From assembly GCF_040939455.1 (NCBI RefSeq), contig NC_134122.1, positions 29,667,501 through 29,731,500 of the forward strand: 64,000 bases of DNA. Reading direction: 5' to 3'. Positions 38,661 to 50,480 of this stretch are shown one piece after another (the stretch's first letter is position 1; each line of letters opens with the position of its first letter). The notes under the pieces were generated by a model that was not told the DNA's origin, ran no database searches, and saw only the letters and a list, made by a program, of their open reading frames with translations. This DNA comes from Microcebus murinus. Taxonomy: Eukaryota > Chordata > Mammalia > Primates > Cheirogaleidae. A program made the translations under genes and the position numbers.

Positions 38661-39164
38661 AATTCCTCTCTTCATGGTGGTGTGGGAAGTCCCAAAACAG
38701 GTTTTTATTCAGCTGTCCTCTCTTAGTCCTCTGAAGAAACTCCCCACATGAAAGTATCTTGTGAATTTTCATCTTTGCAGTGGCGACTTAGTTTATAAAA
38801 GGCCACTCCAGTATTTGGCAAAATTATAAATCCCAAATAATCAACTTGGGTGTTTAATCATTCTAGAGTCACCCACTGTTAAGTTATAATAAGACTTTAA
38901 CCAGAAAAAGTTTAAAAATTAAAAGTGAACTTTTTAACTGTTACCAATTAAAGAACTCTTGAAGCCAGTTTATCAACCCAAGAAGTTATCTTCTCATGTC
39001 TTTTGGGTCCCTAGGGAAGAAAAGCTGCCTTGAGTAATGAATGCACGTCAGCCTAATTTGGCCCCAGGTCAGGAATGGCTGGTGGCCACGTTCTTCCGCT
39101 GCATTCCAGAAAGACCCTATAGCACACCAGGGGAGGCCTGTGGAGCAGAGGAATTAGCCTGGGC
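38661..39164. other. AT-rich unique sequence
   Basis: No element recognised. Confidence 0.4.
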
Positions 39165-39310
39165 TCTGGCGCATTTGGTGCATTGTGTGGTAGTGGAGAA
39201 GTGGCTTCATTGCTCAATATAGTGACCTCAGCAGCCTTGGGACAGAAACTTCACCTCAGTGCCTTTAACTGGAAAACTAATATTCTGCCTGCTTCAAGGG
39301 GTCCTAGAAG
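39165..39310 (-). mobile_element. MIR SINE fragment (reverse)
   Basis: tgacctcagcagccttggga, agaaacttcacctcagtgcc and tttaactggaaaactaatat resemble reverse MIR. Confidence 0.5.
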
Positions 39311-39349
39311 GCAAATGTCTAGTCTCAGGCCAGGAGTGGGCTGCATAAC

Positions 39350-39510
39350 TAGTTAGTGGTGAGAGGCAGTGACCTTGAGCAAGGTCACTAACAGTTCTGA
39401 GACTTAGACCCTTATTTGGCAGCAGAAAAACTGGTAATATCCCAGCTGCTAGGAGGGTGACATGAATTAAAATGTCCAATGCACTTTAGTAGTGGCTCAA
39501 TATGTACTTT
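39350..39510 (-). mobile_element. MIR SINE fragment (reverse)
   Basis: gtgaccttgagcaaggtcac, taacagttctgagacttaga and a terminal agtggctcaatatgtac resemble reverse MIR, immediately after another MIR-like piece. Confidence 0.5.
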
Positions 39511-40379
39511 TCTTCCTCTCTTTTTCTGTTCCCCTCCTTTCTTACAAAGTATCGTGGAGCCCCTTACGGGGACCAGGACAGTCTGAGATACGTCAGGGAC
39601 AGAGAGAGAAGGTTCCAGCTCTCACAGAGTCTCCGTCCTAGCAGGGGCAGGCAAACAGATGACAGCAGAGGACTTCAGGTGGTGATAAGGACGAAAGAGG
39701 ACAGGTGGCTGTGAGCTTGAGAGCGTGGATGGGGGAAGGCACTTCAGGGAGTCAAGAGCAGGTTCCCGCACTCTCTTTGTCACACACACGGGGCCGTTCG
39801 TGGAGATTTTGAAACAACTGTTGGTGAATTTGGGCGGGTAGTTTAGCATTGGGGCCCCCCAAATTTCTTTCATCTAAGCCCTGAGCGTCTTCGTTGGCTC
39901 TTAGCACTCAGTTACTTTTAGACATCAGATTCTGTGTCTCTACCCGCTAAGACCAGGGATGCCATTTAATTTGGGCGTTAGAAAGTTCTGTCAGTGAATG
40001 CCAGAGTTTGAGGGAGACCTCATTTTGTAAAGTGAGTTCTCAGGTAGGCAGTGAGGAGTTAACCTCTCAGGTTCTCTGTTCTGTGTCACTGGCAGCAGTC
40101 CGAGCTGTGAGTGGGGCTCGGCCCAGGGGCAGCTGCGTGGCATCAGAAGGCCACACCAGACGCACGCTCGTCCCGGGAGCATCTCAGGACAGACGGACAG
40201 TGCAGCCTCGCTCCCGGAAATGCCAGCAGGGCCAGCATTCCTTTTCCTTCCTGAGCCTTGCGTGGCCGCCTCCGTGTGCCCAGCCGTTTGTAAAGGGCTA
40301 TTTTAAGGATAGCAGACAAATTAACTGAGAGTTTAATAACTGTCAAAAGGAAAAGTCTGTCATTGGATTCATGTGTGGA

Positions 40380-40560
40380 GTTTTAGTTGAAACCAGGCTG
40401 AGTTATATCACCTCTGAGCCTCCATTCTCTCAGCCAAAATATGGGAGTGGTGACAGTGACCTTGCAGTTGTTACTGCTCAGACGAGCTGCAGTAGAATAT
40501 CTGGAGCAGCCCTGGCAAGTGGTAGAAGTTCAATAGATGAGGTGGCGTGTGTGCATCATT
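40380..40560 (-). mobile_element. MIR SINE fragment (reverse)
   Basis: tatatcacctctgagcctcc, attctctcagccaaaatatg, then ggcaagtggtagaagttcaa and tagatg follow reverse MIR to its tail. Confidence 0.7.
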
Positions 40561-41044
40561 AAAATAATACTCTTTTAAAAGGAGAAATTGTGTTTAGGAG
40601 TGGGTTTTAAAGCTGTAAATGAACACTAAAATAATAATAATAAAAAAAACACTTAAGCATAGGGTGTACCCTAGTTTCTACTGCAGATTTGAATAGATTT
40701 GGTAAAATATAATATTTTCTTTTGCATATGTTGCCAGATGTTTTCCTCTCCCCTTGCACTAGTTTTACCTTCATAGAGTGGAGATATTCGCCGCTGGGCG
40801 CTCTTCTAGGAAGCTGTTCTTTGAGAGTAGCTCATAACTTGCCGTTTTGGTCAATAATCTCACCTGAAATGCATTTGGAATGGAGAACATCTTTCTGTCT
40901 AGGATTCAGTAATAATGTGGGTAGAGAAAAGAGCTCCCTGCCTTTTTTCAATAAATATCCTTGTTGAGCACAATTTTTAAGGTATAATGGCTAAACGTGA
41001 AAGCTGTGAGATGTGGTTAAAATCATGGTGAACTATTATTATTT

Positions 41045-41255
41045 TTTGAGTCCTTAGTAGTAGCCAAGCATTATGCTAAGTGCATCACTGCCCTTTCTCT
41101 GCTCCTTGGAGTCACCTGAGGGAGGTGGGTATCACCACTGCCGTAAGCCCCCCTGCCTGCCAGGATTTACCCAGGCGGACAGGCCCCAAGAATGGGACCA
41201 TAACCACAGAGCAAACTGTAAGGATCCAGAAGTCAAATTTCTAGTCACTTAATTG
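41045..41255 (+). mobile_element. MIR SINE
   Basis: gagtccttagtagtagccaa, gcattatgctaagtgcatca, tgctccttggagtcacctga and gggaggtgggtatcaccact are in MIR order. Confidence 0.65.
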
Positions 41256-41739
41256 TAAGCGACTCTTCTTCTGTTTTTTTTAAAAAAAAGTGCTTGGAGG
41301 ATTGCTTCTAAGTGGTATACTCATTTAATAGGGTGCTTGGGGGTGCATTTTGTGGGGGCACACCCAGGGAGGAGCAGTCAGCTGCAGGCTAAAATTTGAC
41401 ACTTGCCTGAGAATGCTTCTTAACTTAAGGAATTGACTATAAACCAAAGCACAGGAAGATCTTCCCTTCCGTTTGAGATTGTGTCAGTGGAGAAAGGCAG
41501 TGGGATGCCGAGTCCCACCGACTCTGAGAGCTGCTGTCTGGGGTTTTCGTGCTTTGGCCAGGGGTGGCGTTGGGTGGGCTAATCCCTGACCATTGATTGC
41601 TGACTAATGTCGGCTCTCGGTTTTAACTTGCAAGTGTGAGTTGCATAAAAAGTAAGTTTACAGGGAGCATTTCTAGCCTGTTGTGCAGAGTGTAGTAATT
41701 TTGTTTGCGGCTCAGTATTTTAACAGGAAGACACTGCAG

Positions 41740-41865
41740 TCTAGTCGGTGTAGCTGAAGGAGCATTTACTTGGGACTCAGGACACTTAGGTGCTCATTCT
41801 GACTCTGTCACCAGCTGGAGATCTGAGCAGGCCACGCCACCTCTGCTGTTTGCCCCAAGAAAGGA
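41740..41865 (-). mobile_element. MIR SINE fragment (reverse)
   Basis: gtgtagctgaaggagcattt, acttgggactcaggacactt and ctcattctgactctgtcacc match the reverse MIR 5' part. Confidence 0.65.
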
Positions 41866-42149
41866 AGTGTAGGCAACGTTCGTTGTGGCAGAGAACCGCA
41901 CAGGCCTCTGGAGCAAGGCCTCCTCCTGCTTCCGAAGGTTCCTTTGTTTCTGTTTGCTCCCTGTGGGCCCAGACTCGGACACAGCCCTTTCTTCTTGGTA
42001 GGCATTGCCTACCTGAGAGTGAGGTTTTCCTACCCAGAATTCATTCCTGTGTGTAGCAGGTATGCATGGCAATCCCACCGCATGCCAAGTGGGGTGCACC
42101 GGGCAGCCTTCGTTTTAAGAGCTCTGGTAACTTGAGGGGTACAGTAATA

Positions 42150-42370
42150 GTAGCTTTTAACAACAGCTGGCATTTATTGAACACTTACTATGTACCAAGC
42201 ACCATTCTAAACACTTTAAATGCATTGACTGATTTAGCTTTCACAGGATGCTTATCTGTTTCAAAGAGGGAAAAACTGAGGCCCAGAGAGGAGGAGTAAG
42301 TCACCTGGCATAGCTGGCTGGAGGTTCTGAATCCAGGCAGACTGATGGCAGGTCTGTGCCAGACCAGGTC
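42150..42370 (+). mobile_element. MIR SINE (well preserved)
   Basis: agctggcatttattgaacac, ttactatgtaccaagcacca, then cagaggatgc-like text, aaactgaggcccagagagga and gtaagtcacctggcatagct are in full MIR order. Confidence 0.9.
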
Positions 42371-43089
42371 CCTGGGGAGTGTCCCCAGAGCCCCCGCAGC
42401 TACCTTCCGTGCCTGGCTTGCCGGCAGACAGTGTTTCCCGTGTGTTTAGGGGAGAGAGATTGAACTGCTTCTCAAGTGGGTCATTTGCATCTGGAGGCAG
42501 TTTCTAGCTTCAGGACCCCCCTCGTGGTGGTTCCCTACTTCACATTCGAGAGGTCACCATTTTTAGCTCAGAAGGCCTGTTGGAGCCCTGGTGTGACCCT
42601 TTCACTGACTCTGCACTTGGGATGCTTTCAAAGAGGGCCTGCTACAAAGCGGCCTGTGACAAAGTGTCCCAGATTTGACAGCTCTGTGACAGCTCAACTC
42701 TTGCTGGGGACGCCTGGTGGGGGCAGGGGTTGGGGCACGCTCAGCTCCTGACATTTCCCACAGCAGCTGCCACGCTGTGGGATGAGAACACCGCGTTCGT
42801 AAGGTACGGGTTACACTTCTGCTCTAAGAAAGTTTCACATCAAACTGACTCTGCACACATTTCTTCCCAGAATTGCTTGTCCGAGGGGTGGTCACGCAGG
42901 TGGACCCAGAAGGTACAGCCACCGCAGCCTCCCCTTGAGCCACTCTCGGAAGTACGATCACTGGTTACAGGGTGTGCCCTCGTCACCTTGGCCAAGTGTG
43001 GCCAGGTAGTTGCTCGCCAGGCAGTCGAATGCTGTTATCCCTCTGGCCAGCTCCCAGCACCTGTACTGACACGCGGTGTTAGCCGATTT

Positions 43090-43530
43090 TTGCTCATTCG
43101 ACGAATGTGCAGTGGTACTTTGTTTACTTTGTATTTCCTTATTTTTAATGTAGGTAAACGTCTTTTTGTACCATGACCGGCCTGTATACCATGTCCTCTT
43201 TTGTGTCTTCCCAGATGGTATCATTCTCCCATTTCCTACTGGGCTATTTGCTGTTTTCTTGCCAATTAGTAGGAAATTTTACTATTCTGAATCTGAATCC
43301 TTTGTTGAGTGTTTATGTTGCTGATACCTCCTCCCAGGCCATAGCTTCTCTTTTCTCTGTGTTTATGGTGCCATTTGTCATGTAGAAGGTGTTCATTTTC
43401 ATGCAGGTGAGTTTCTCCCCATTTCTCCCTCTAAGGTTTATGGGGTTTTTGTATCTTACTTGGAACTCTTTCCCACGCTGATGTTGTAAAGACTCTCCTG
43501 TGTTTCCTTGCAGCAGGTTTTTGGTTTTGC
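43090..43530 (-). mobile_element. Old L1 fragment (reverse)
   Basis: cccatttcctactgggctat, ttgctgttttcttgccaatt, gaatctgaatcctttgttga, tacctcctcccaggccatag and atggtgccatttgtcatgta parallel the familiar reverse-strand L1 phrase 'gggttgtttgttttttcttgttgattt ... tattttctcccattctgtagg'. The open frames here are relics. Confidence 0.75.
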
Positions 43531-43999
43531 TTTTCCCTGCAGGCCTGGAGTGCTTTCTTGTGGCTGGGGACTCATTTTATTTTTTCCCTTGGGAGCCCCT
43601 CCTCCGTGTCAGAACACCTTTCCCTAGCCAGCTGCCCTCAGCAGCCCCGCCAGGTACATGCTCTCTGGCCTGTCCCCGTTGTCTGTCCCGGCCCCACCCT
43701 GTGTCGATAATTCTTACTGTGTCGTTACTGTGCCGTTAGCAAGTCTTGGTGTCTGGGAGGAAAGGCGCTGTCCTCACTGCTCTGCGACATTGTCTAGACC
43801 GTGCTCAGTGCTTTATCCTAACATATGGTTCTTAGAATCCATTAAAAAAAAATTCGTATTTTTCAAATAGAAATTTTAAATGGACTTTTATTGGAATTTC
43901 ATTGACTATGCAGATTTGCAGGGGCTTTATGAGGTGTTTTAGAGTTTTGACGGGATTATTTTAGGTCTCATTCTTAGGCGAATTTCATTCCCTGCGTGG

Positions 44000-46060
44000 C
44001 TCGAGGGATCCATGAAAACTACACGGACTTAACTTACTCTGGTTCATTGTGTGGACACAAAATAGTCAAAATTGAAGGATTGATCATTGTCGTCTGGAGC
44101 GAGGCATAAAAATAAACCCCACTCTGTTATCATAGGTGGCTGTGATTAAGATCGAGGGAAAGGTCGGCTCGGGGCCTCCCCACATTGACAGTTTCCTTCA
44201 GAAGATTAAGTGCGTCTTCATTTTTGGCCCAGGTCATCAGTAGCTTAAAGCCATTACTGTCTATTGGCTGTTTGGTTTGTCTGAAATATGGGGCTGGTCT
44301 CAGCCTATTTCCCTGGGGTCAGATGTGTTCACATAATCAAAGTGCCAGGAACCCGTTCTGTACGCGGGTGCGCGTTCAAATTAGCCTTCTCCGGGGAGGA
44401 GTTCACGGTGCCAGCAACACGCACAGAGATGTTCTTTTGCAGCTCTGCATCTTAAAACATGTGTTATTAGTGGAGTGTTTTCAAGCTTATTCTTGAGATA
44501 GGCTCGTTCAGCCACAGTTACATGTGCTTTTGAAGATGACCATTTGCGAAGCTGTCAACTGTGGGGAAAGTGAAGAAAAATGAAGATTCCTTCTCTGTTG
44601 ATGTGTGCTCAGGGATTTTCACGGGCCCGGTACCATTCCCGTGACCTAGTCAGGGAAGGGTTGGCAGCTTCTGTTTCTTTGAATTAAACGTTGAAGACAA
44701 GTATATTTTTATTTATTTTGTTTAGACATAAACAACCTATGAAAAATATCTCACGTCTGTGTAAATGATTGTTTTGCCACAATAAAGAAAAAAACTGGTT
44801 CTAACAGTGAAATGAGACAAGGAAGTGATCTGTGATTATGGAGCTAGAATGAACAAATTACAATTAAAAAAATATGATCAGGATAGATTGGGCTTAATAA
44901 GTGAAGAATAAAACATGTGGTTTAACTCTTTTTGCTGTTATAAGATAATGGGATGTGATATTTTTATTTTTACTAAAATCAGATTTTGAGATGCACTTTT
45001 CATTCATACTTGAAACAAGATAAAATATTGGACTGTATTTTAGTTTTCTTGATTACAAGTACAGGAAATGAATTTGTTGATAACTATTTTAAAGTAAATG
45101 AGCTGATATGTATTAGAACCAGAAGAGCTGAGAGTCATTTTTATTTTTAAATTCTTTTTGCATTAACACATCTGTAGTGTTGAGGAATATATGGAAAATT
45201 GAAATAGTGCTGCTATCCTGCCGTGTCTCCAGTGCGTCAATAAATCACTTTTTTTTCCTTTTAAAATGTCTGGCCTTGTAATTTATGTTTGCATAACCCA
45301 TTACTAAATTCATAGTAGGTGTTTTAGTTGGCAGGCATTATTCCAAGGATTCTGAGGAGTTTAAAAAAAAATACAGACCTTTTGTTAGTATTTATATTTA
45401 AGTGGACACTTTCCTTTAAAAAAATGATAAGATTTTTAAAAAATAATTTGGAGCTAGTTATTTACATTTTTGTTAGGCAAACAATATTAAATCTGTATTG
45501 CCACACTGTCAATTGTTGTGAATTTCTTAATGGATTTTTATGGCTTTCCTTTCTTTCCTTTTTAAAAATAAAACTGGGAAGAAGAAAATGATTTTGATAT
45601 TAAGATTGTACAAATTTCTACATAACTTTCAGCAGGTTCTGTGTTACATAGAAAATAAAAATTTCTTCTGTTTTAGTCATTTTTAAATCTCTTAACTACG
45701 CTTGCCTGTTTTGGTTGTAGAGTGAAGATGAATATATTCATTCATTTACTGTACTCTTTGGTATTTGAGCAGAAATAGAAATGTTCAGGGTTTGTTCGCA
45801 TACTTGTGGCTTACCTTTGAGACTTTCTAATTTTTAACCAGACATTTAAAAATAACTATTATGTCTTTTAGCCCTAAGTTAGAAAAGCTTTTAGAGCATT
45901 ACTTCGAAATGATGAGCAAAAGCTATTTCTGTTTTCTATCATAAAAGTTTTAAAAAGTGATGTTTAGTCATTAAAAAGCCAGAAGGGGGCCATTTATGGT
46001 GTGCTGGTGAAGTTCGCTTTATTTGATCATTCCTCCTGTCTCTCCTCTCACCCTCATCAG
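44000..46060. other. Repeat-poor AT-rich intronic block upstream of the candidate exon
   Basis: About 2 kb with no recognisable transposon and low CpG content. It has many AT-rich homeodomain-like motifs. It resembles conserved non-coding sequence in composition, but conservation cannot be tested here. Confidence 0.35.
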
Positions 46061-46121
46061 CCAGTCGATGATGTTCTCAATATAAAATATGGATCTCCGA
46101 CCATTGAAATCACTGTGGTCG
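46061..46121 (+). other. Candidate unannotated cassette exon in the CUX1 intron
   Basis: A long polypyrimidine tract (46030-46058) ends in catcag directly before 46061, and the segment ends in g/gtaagg, a near-ideal donor. The 61 nt between are open in the frame that would continue from the upstream exon (PVDDVLNIKYGSPTIEITVV plus one base). I do not recognise this peptide in CUX1 or elsewhere. Because 61 is not a multiple of 3, inclusion would shift the frame of the next exon, as expected for a poison exon or an alternative end. It lies in an AT-rich, repeat-poor block. It could be a chance pairing of splice-like sequences; expression evidence is needed to decide. Confidence 0.35.
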
Positions 46122-46122
46122 G
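46097..46122 (+). promoter_or_regulatory. Hairpin covering the donor of the candidate exon
   Basis: The arms ccgaccat (46097-46104) and gtggtcgg (46115-46122) pair over 8 positions, the last being a T-G wobble, around a 10-nt loop. The 3' arm ends on the first G of the putative intron, so the RNA hairpin would partly sequester the 5' splice site. The function is inferred. Confidence 0.3.
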
Positions 46123-47429
46123 TAAGGAGAGGAATTGTTTCTATCCCAAGGAGTCTTAATCCAGTTGCAAGGAAGTCTGTCGTGTCTTCAGTCTCTTTGT
46201 AAGATAGGATGCCTGTTATTGTGCAAAAGGATAGTAGTATGTTAAAAATTCGGAATTGAATGTGTTCTAACTATGATCTAAAAGTCAAGTTGCATAAGAT
46301 ACGTTTGAAAATCCCCCTCTGACTTCCTCCCACCTGAGTTAGGGATGAAGAGCAATGACAATTTTATGATCGTTAATTTTAAAGATAGTTTATTTGACGT
46401 TTTTTAAAGTGCCTTATTTTTAATGTTATTTTGTTATTAGAGATGTTTATTCTGGTTGTATTGCTCTGATGATCTTCTACACTTACAGAATAATTTTGTT
46501 TGGATTCAGAAAGTGCCTCTTCTATTTCTGTATTTGTTTCTAGAACCTTTGCGGGGCAGTTGTTATCCATTCTTCTTGGCAAGGTGCAGGGTTTCAAGAA
46601 TCTATCCTATTTTAAAAAACTCAGCTCTCAGCCGAGAGCCTCTCCTGACTTAAAGAAACGGCCTTGCAGCTTTTGGTAGATGAGAAACACATTTTATGGC
46701 TCTTTGTGAGGTTTTCTTCCCCCACTCCATCCACCTCCTCATCTTCTTCCCCCTTCTCTGTCCCCCGCCCCCCCCTCGTTGTCATGGGTCTTGTGGTTAT
46801 GTCCCAGAAAGCGCTTCCACCAGGGGATGGTGCTGCGCCAGGAGCTGGGAGAAAGGAAAAAGGAGGTGTTTATCGCCCTGAAGACGCCTTCCAACTTTTA
46901 TTATTAACTCCTTTCCAAAGTAAACTTTCAGGTTTGTTTCAAGTCAGTTCTGGCCAAAGTACAGTTGGGTTTGTCGTGTTCTCCAGGAGTAGAGGCGAAA
47001 ACAGCATCACCCTGGGCGAGGAGGAGGGAGAGGAGGAGGAGGAGGAATAATGGTGCAGTCGGGGAAGCAGGCAGTGGGGACCTGCACGACAGCTGCCGGG
47101 GCGGGTCGGCCGTGGGTACTGCAGCACATGAATGGACTAGGCATGGCCCCATCCACCCTTGCACAGCTCGTGTCCTGCAGTCGACACGCTGGCACGTCAG
47201 CTGTGGGTCCCCGGCACTCCTGGGGCACTCACTCCTGGCCCGGCCGGGGAGGTTGGCATGGTGATGGACTGCTTCCATATGAAGTAGTAAATGAAAACAC
47301 AGGAATACTGAGAGAGCAGCGCCCAGTGTATGTTTGGAGCAAGAGACAGGGCGCTGGGGGATGCGTAGGGGTCTGGACCTGGTGTGGCGCCTGATCGGGG
47401 CTGTCGCCAGGTATGAACAGCGTCTGGTG
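46123..47429. other. Unique intronic sequence with a GAG-rich tract
   Basis: A gaggag-type purine tract lies at 47019-47047. The 203-codon reverse frame across 46928-47539 is partly produced by it and looks non-coding. Confidence 0.45.
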
Positions 47430-47560
47430 GGGGAGGGGGAGGGCACACAGTGGTGATGTTGGACAGCAAGGGTGAGGAGCTTGGACTTCCTCTGTCTAAG
47501 GCCTTGCCAAGGGTCAGAGGGTACACGTAGGAGTGACATGGCCAGGCTTACATTTTAGGT
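47430..47560. mobile_element. Old LINE (L2-type) fragment
   Basis: aggagcttggacttcctctg, aaggccttgccaagggtcag and taggagtgacatggccaggc resemble a common ancient LINE/L2-type phrase ('aaggagtttggactttat ... ggagtgacatgatcag'). Confidence 0.45.
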
Positions 47561-47689
47561 TAATGTCACATGCTGCAGCATGGATGTTCAGGGAATCAGG
47601 TGTAGAGCCAGAACAGTTTGGACACTGTCATAGTGGACTTAGCAAGACACACGCTCTTAAAATAAGTAATTGAGGTTATGTCTTACCTG

Positions 47690-47830
47690 TTCAACAAATA
47701 TTTTCACTGGACCAACTGTGTGCCAGGCAGTGCCAGTCCCTGAGGCTGCCCAGGCCCCTGCCCTGGTGGTGCTGACATTCTAGTGGGGGAGACAGACAGT
47801 AACGCAGCAGGCAGGGAAGTGCTGTTCCCA
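47690..47830 (+). mobile_element. L2-like fragment
   Basis: ttcaacaaatattttcactg, gtgtgccaggcagtgccagt and cattctagtgggggagacag match the ancient L2-type phrase ending 'acattctagtgggggagacagacaat'. Confidence 0.65.
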
Positions 47831-48584
47831 GGCTGCAGGGTGGGGTGCTGCCTGCGGACCTGGGGACGTACAAATGGCGAATTTAGGAAATGCCTGGCTG
47901 AGAAGGACGGGGAAGCGGCAGGGTACAGCTGGGGAAGGAACAGGTTTGAGAGGGTGGGTTTCCCCACCCTGGGGGGAGCAGCCCTGAGCTTGTTTCCAGG
48001 TGGGGGTTGGTGGGGAGAAATGGAGCATCCGAAGAGAGGCAGCCTCATCCTTCCAGAGCAAGATCAAGGTCTCAGGGTGTGGGAGGAGACGGTCTCCGGC
48101 CATCTGGCTGGCAGACGGGAGTGAGCTTAGGGAGACAGTAATGGGGTGAGATTCCAGAAGGTCAGGTGGGTTCCAAGTGTGGCGTGGGTTTCCCTGGGGA
48201 AGTAGGGGAAAGGGCTGTCCTTCAGGGTGAGCATGGACCAGGTGCGAGGGAGAGGGGACAAGGAGAGGAAAGCACAGGGTCTTGGGTGATGGCCATGTCC
48301 TGCCGCCCTGGGTGTGTAGAAGGTGCTGGGAGGCCAGGAGAGGACACGGCTCAGACACCAGCCCTGTAGTCCCCACTGGCCACTTTGCTTTGGGGTTTTG
48401 CTTCCTTCACCCCATCAGGGCTCCCTGTCACTTTCCGTACTTGCTCTGGCCTGGGCGCTTTTGAAACCACGTAAGACCAGCCACCTAGAGGTCACCAGGT
48501 CAGGCTTCAGGGCACTCAGAACTGTCACGGTTAAGAAAGCAGCTTCATTCCCAGCCATGCAGGAGCTACCCCATGTCAGCGTTT

Positions 48585-48750
48585 TCCTAATTTAGCTAAT
48601 CAGAACAATCTCTCCCGGGTGTGTGCTGGTTAAAAATACTGTCTCTGGGCCCCACCCTGGACTTAGTGAAACATAATCCCCCGAGGAAGGGCCTGGGGAC
48701 CTGCATTTAGAACCAGCGCCTGGAATTCTTACTCAGAGGCTAGTTTGGGG
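48585..48750. mobile_element. MER5-type hAT-Charlie MITE
   Basis: tgctggttaaaaatactgtc, tctgggccccaccctggact, cccccgaggaagggcctggg and gacctgcatttagaaccagc fit the MER5A consensus interior. Confidence 0.75.
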
Positions 48751-49124
48751 TGCCGGGCTCCCTCTGGACCCGAGGTATCTGCCGGGTTCCCTTCTCTGGC
48801 CTCCCTCCGGGGCTCACCCTGCCCAGCCTTCTCCCTGCCTGCTCCAGTGACCAGGAGGTGATGACTTCTTCCTCCGGGTGTGGATTTAGGAAGTGTCCCC
48901 CACTGGGGCTGTGGTTTACATTTCTCTGTCTCCCCTACAAAATAGATGCCTGGAGAGTGTGCTCAGTGGCCTCCTGCCACCTGGCCCTGGGGTGTCAGGG
49001 CAGCCCCCGGAGAGGAGCCCCCTGTGAACAGATGTTATTCCTGGGGGGGCATTGTTACATCCTGCAGGGCGGCTGGGAGCCATCCCGGGTTCAGGTGTGG
49101 AGATGAATGTGGCCGTGATGTGTG

Positions 49125-49245
49125 GACCTTAACAGTGTTCTCCAGGTTACCTAGTCCAATCTCCTTATTTCGTACACGAGGAAACTGAGATATGTCTTGC
49201 CTGAGGCCACAGCACGGACAGAGACAAAACGAGGTGGCTGTAGGA
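49125..49245 (+). mobile_element. MIR SINE fragment
   Basis: acctagtccaatctccttat, ttcgtacacgaggaaactga and gatatgtcttgcctgaggcc fit the MIR 3' half. Confidence 0.65.
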
Positions 49246-49539
49246 TTATTTTTGAGCAAAGATGAATCAAGCTTTGGCTTAGGACAGGGTTATTCAGACG
49301 TTTGAGCTCTGGAGAGTGGGGCATGGGGGTGTCCTGGAGCAGCCGGAAGCCCTGCAGCCTCGGCCCCTATTGTCTGAGGGCCCGTGGCAGGTTGTGCATA
49401 GAGATGACAGACAGCTGCCTTCAGAGTGGCAGCGGTTTCCGTAATGTTCTTAGTACAGTGCCTTGAGGTGTGCGTGTGTGTGTGTGCTTTGTGCGAATTA
49501 AAGCAGTGTTACAGGCAGAACATGTGACTAATAATAATC

Positions 49540-49585
49540 CTAGATGCTCACACTCCTAGATGCTAGATGCTCACTAGATGCTCAC
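49540..49585 (+). repeat. Short tandem repeat of ctagatgctcac
   Basis: The 12-mer ctagatgctcac occurs at 49540, 49563 and 49574, with a partial ctagatg copy at 49556. The last copies overlap with an 11-bp period. Confidence 0.9.
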
Positions 49586-50194
49586 AGCTACAGCGCACCA
49601 GGTGCAGCTCGGCTGTGTGTTCTGGGAGCCTCTCGAGACAAACCGGAGCTGGGCTGTCACTGCCTCCTCTTGCAGGGCAGGAGATGGAGGTTTGACTTGC
49701 TTGAAGCCACCTGGCTGGGCAGTGGCTGAGTCAGGGTCCGAGTGGCTCCTGTAGGTTGGCACATAGCATCACTGAGCCCGTAGCCGAGCCAGGCTCCTGT
49801 TTCTCCATTATCGATGTTAGTAGTTTCTTATTTATTCACTACACCATCCCAGCACTTGCTAGCAAATTTGAGTTCAGCAGACACCAGAGATTTTTGTAAG
49901 TAATGGGAGACGATCTTAAGTTGAGAAGATTCTGTTAACTCATCTCTTCCACCTGTGCTCTTAGCACTTCCGCACCCCCACCCCCAGAACAAGCCAAGAG
50001 AAGGGTAAATACCTGAATTACAGCAGCGAATATCCTGGTCTGGCTGCTCACGGGGCCTTAATGATATTGGTAAGAAAGGTAGAGTTTCGTGTTCTGACCC
50101 TCTTTTCGGTTGCACTCTAATTCCTTGTCTGCTGGCATGGAGATATTGTTATAAATCAGTTCTTCACTGGGGGAGAGAGTCTTTTAAAAGTGAG

Positions 50195-50480
50195 GTTTAA
50201 ACTTAGTAAAATCCACCCCTTTCAAGTGTCCCCTTTGATGAATTTTGACAGCCGTGTACAGTCACACGCCACTTCCACAATTAAGATGCAGGACAGCCCA
50301 CCCACCTCCCCAGTTCTGTGCGCCTGGGTAGTCACTCCCTTCCCCCATCCTCAGTCTATGGTGACCACCCATCTGTTTTCTGTTCATGTAGTTTTGCATT
50401 TTCCAGAGGGTCATATAAGTGGATCATACAGTATGCAGCCTCTGAGTCTCGCTGCTTTCATTTAGCATAATGCATCTATA
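50195..50480. mobile_element. Old L1 (L1ME-like) fragment
   Basis: aatccacccctttcaagtgt, gaattttgacagccgtgtac, cacgccacttccacaattaa, then ccatctgttttctgttcatg and gttttgcattttccagaggg, and ttagcataatgcatct, follow the old L1M 3' region. Confidence 0.75.

Noticed and set aside
43173..43385. 70-codon open frame, apparently hydrophobic
   Set aside because: It is the reverse complement of an old L1, not a membrane protein gene.
45979..45990. CTCF-like core ccagaagggggc
   Set aside because: It mismatches the core at one position and there is no flanking-motif support; too weak to call without binding data.
45990..45999. CArG box ccatttatgg 60 bp upstream of the candidate exon, with others at 1212-1221 and 50484-50493
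   Set aside because: About four matches to CC(A/T)6GG are expected by chance in 64 kb, so three are not evidence of SRF binding.
46928..47539. 203-codon reverse open frame
   Set aside because: Part of it is a leucine/serine run from a GAG-rich tract; low-complexity, with no family resemblance.
47780..48376. 198-codon reverse open frame
   Set aside because: GC-rich intron with competing frames; overlaps L2-like sequence; no domain recognised.
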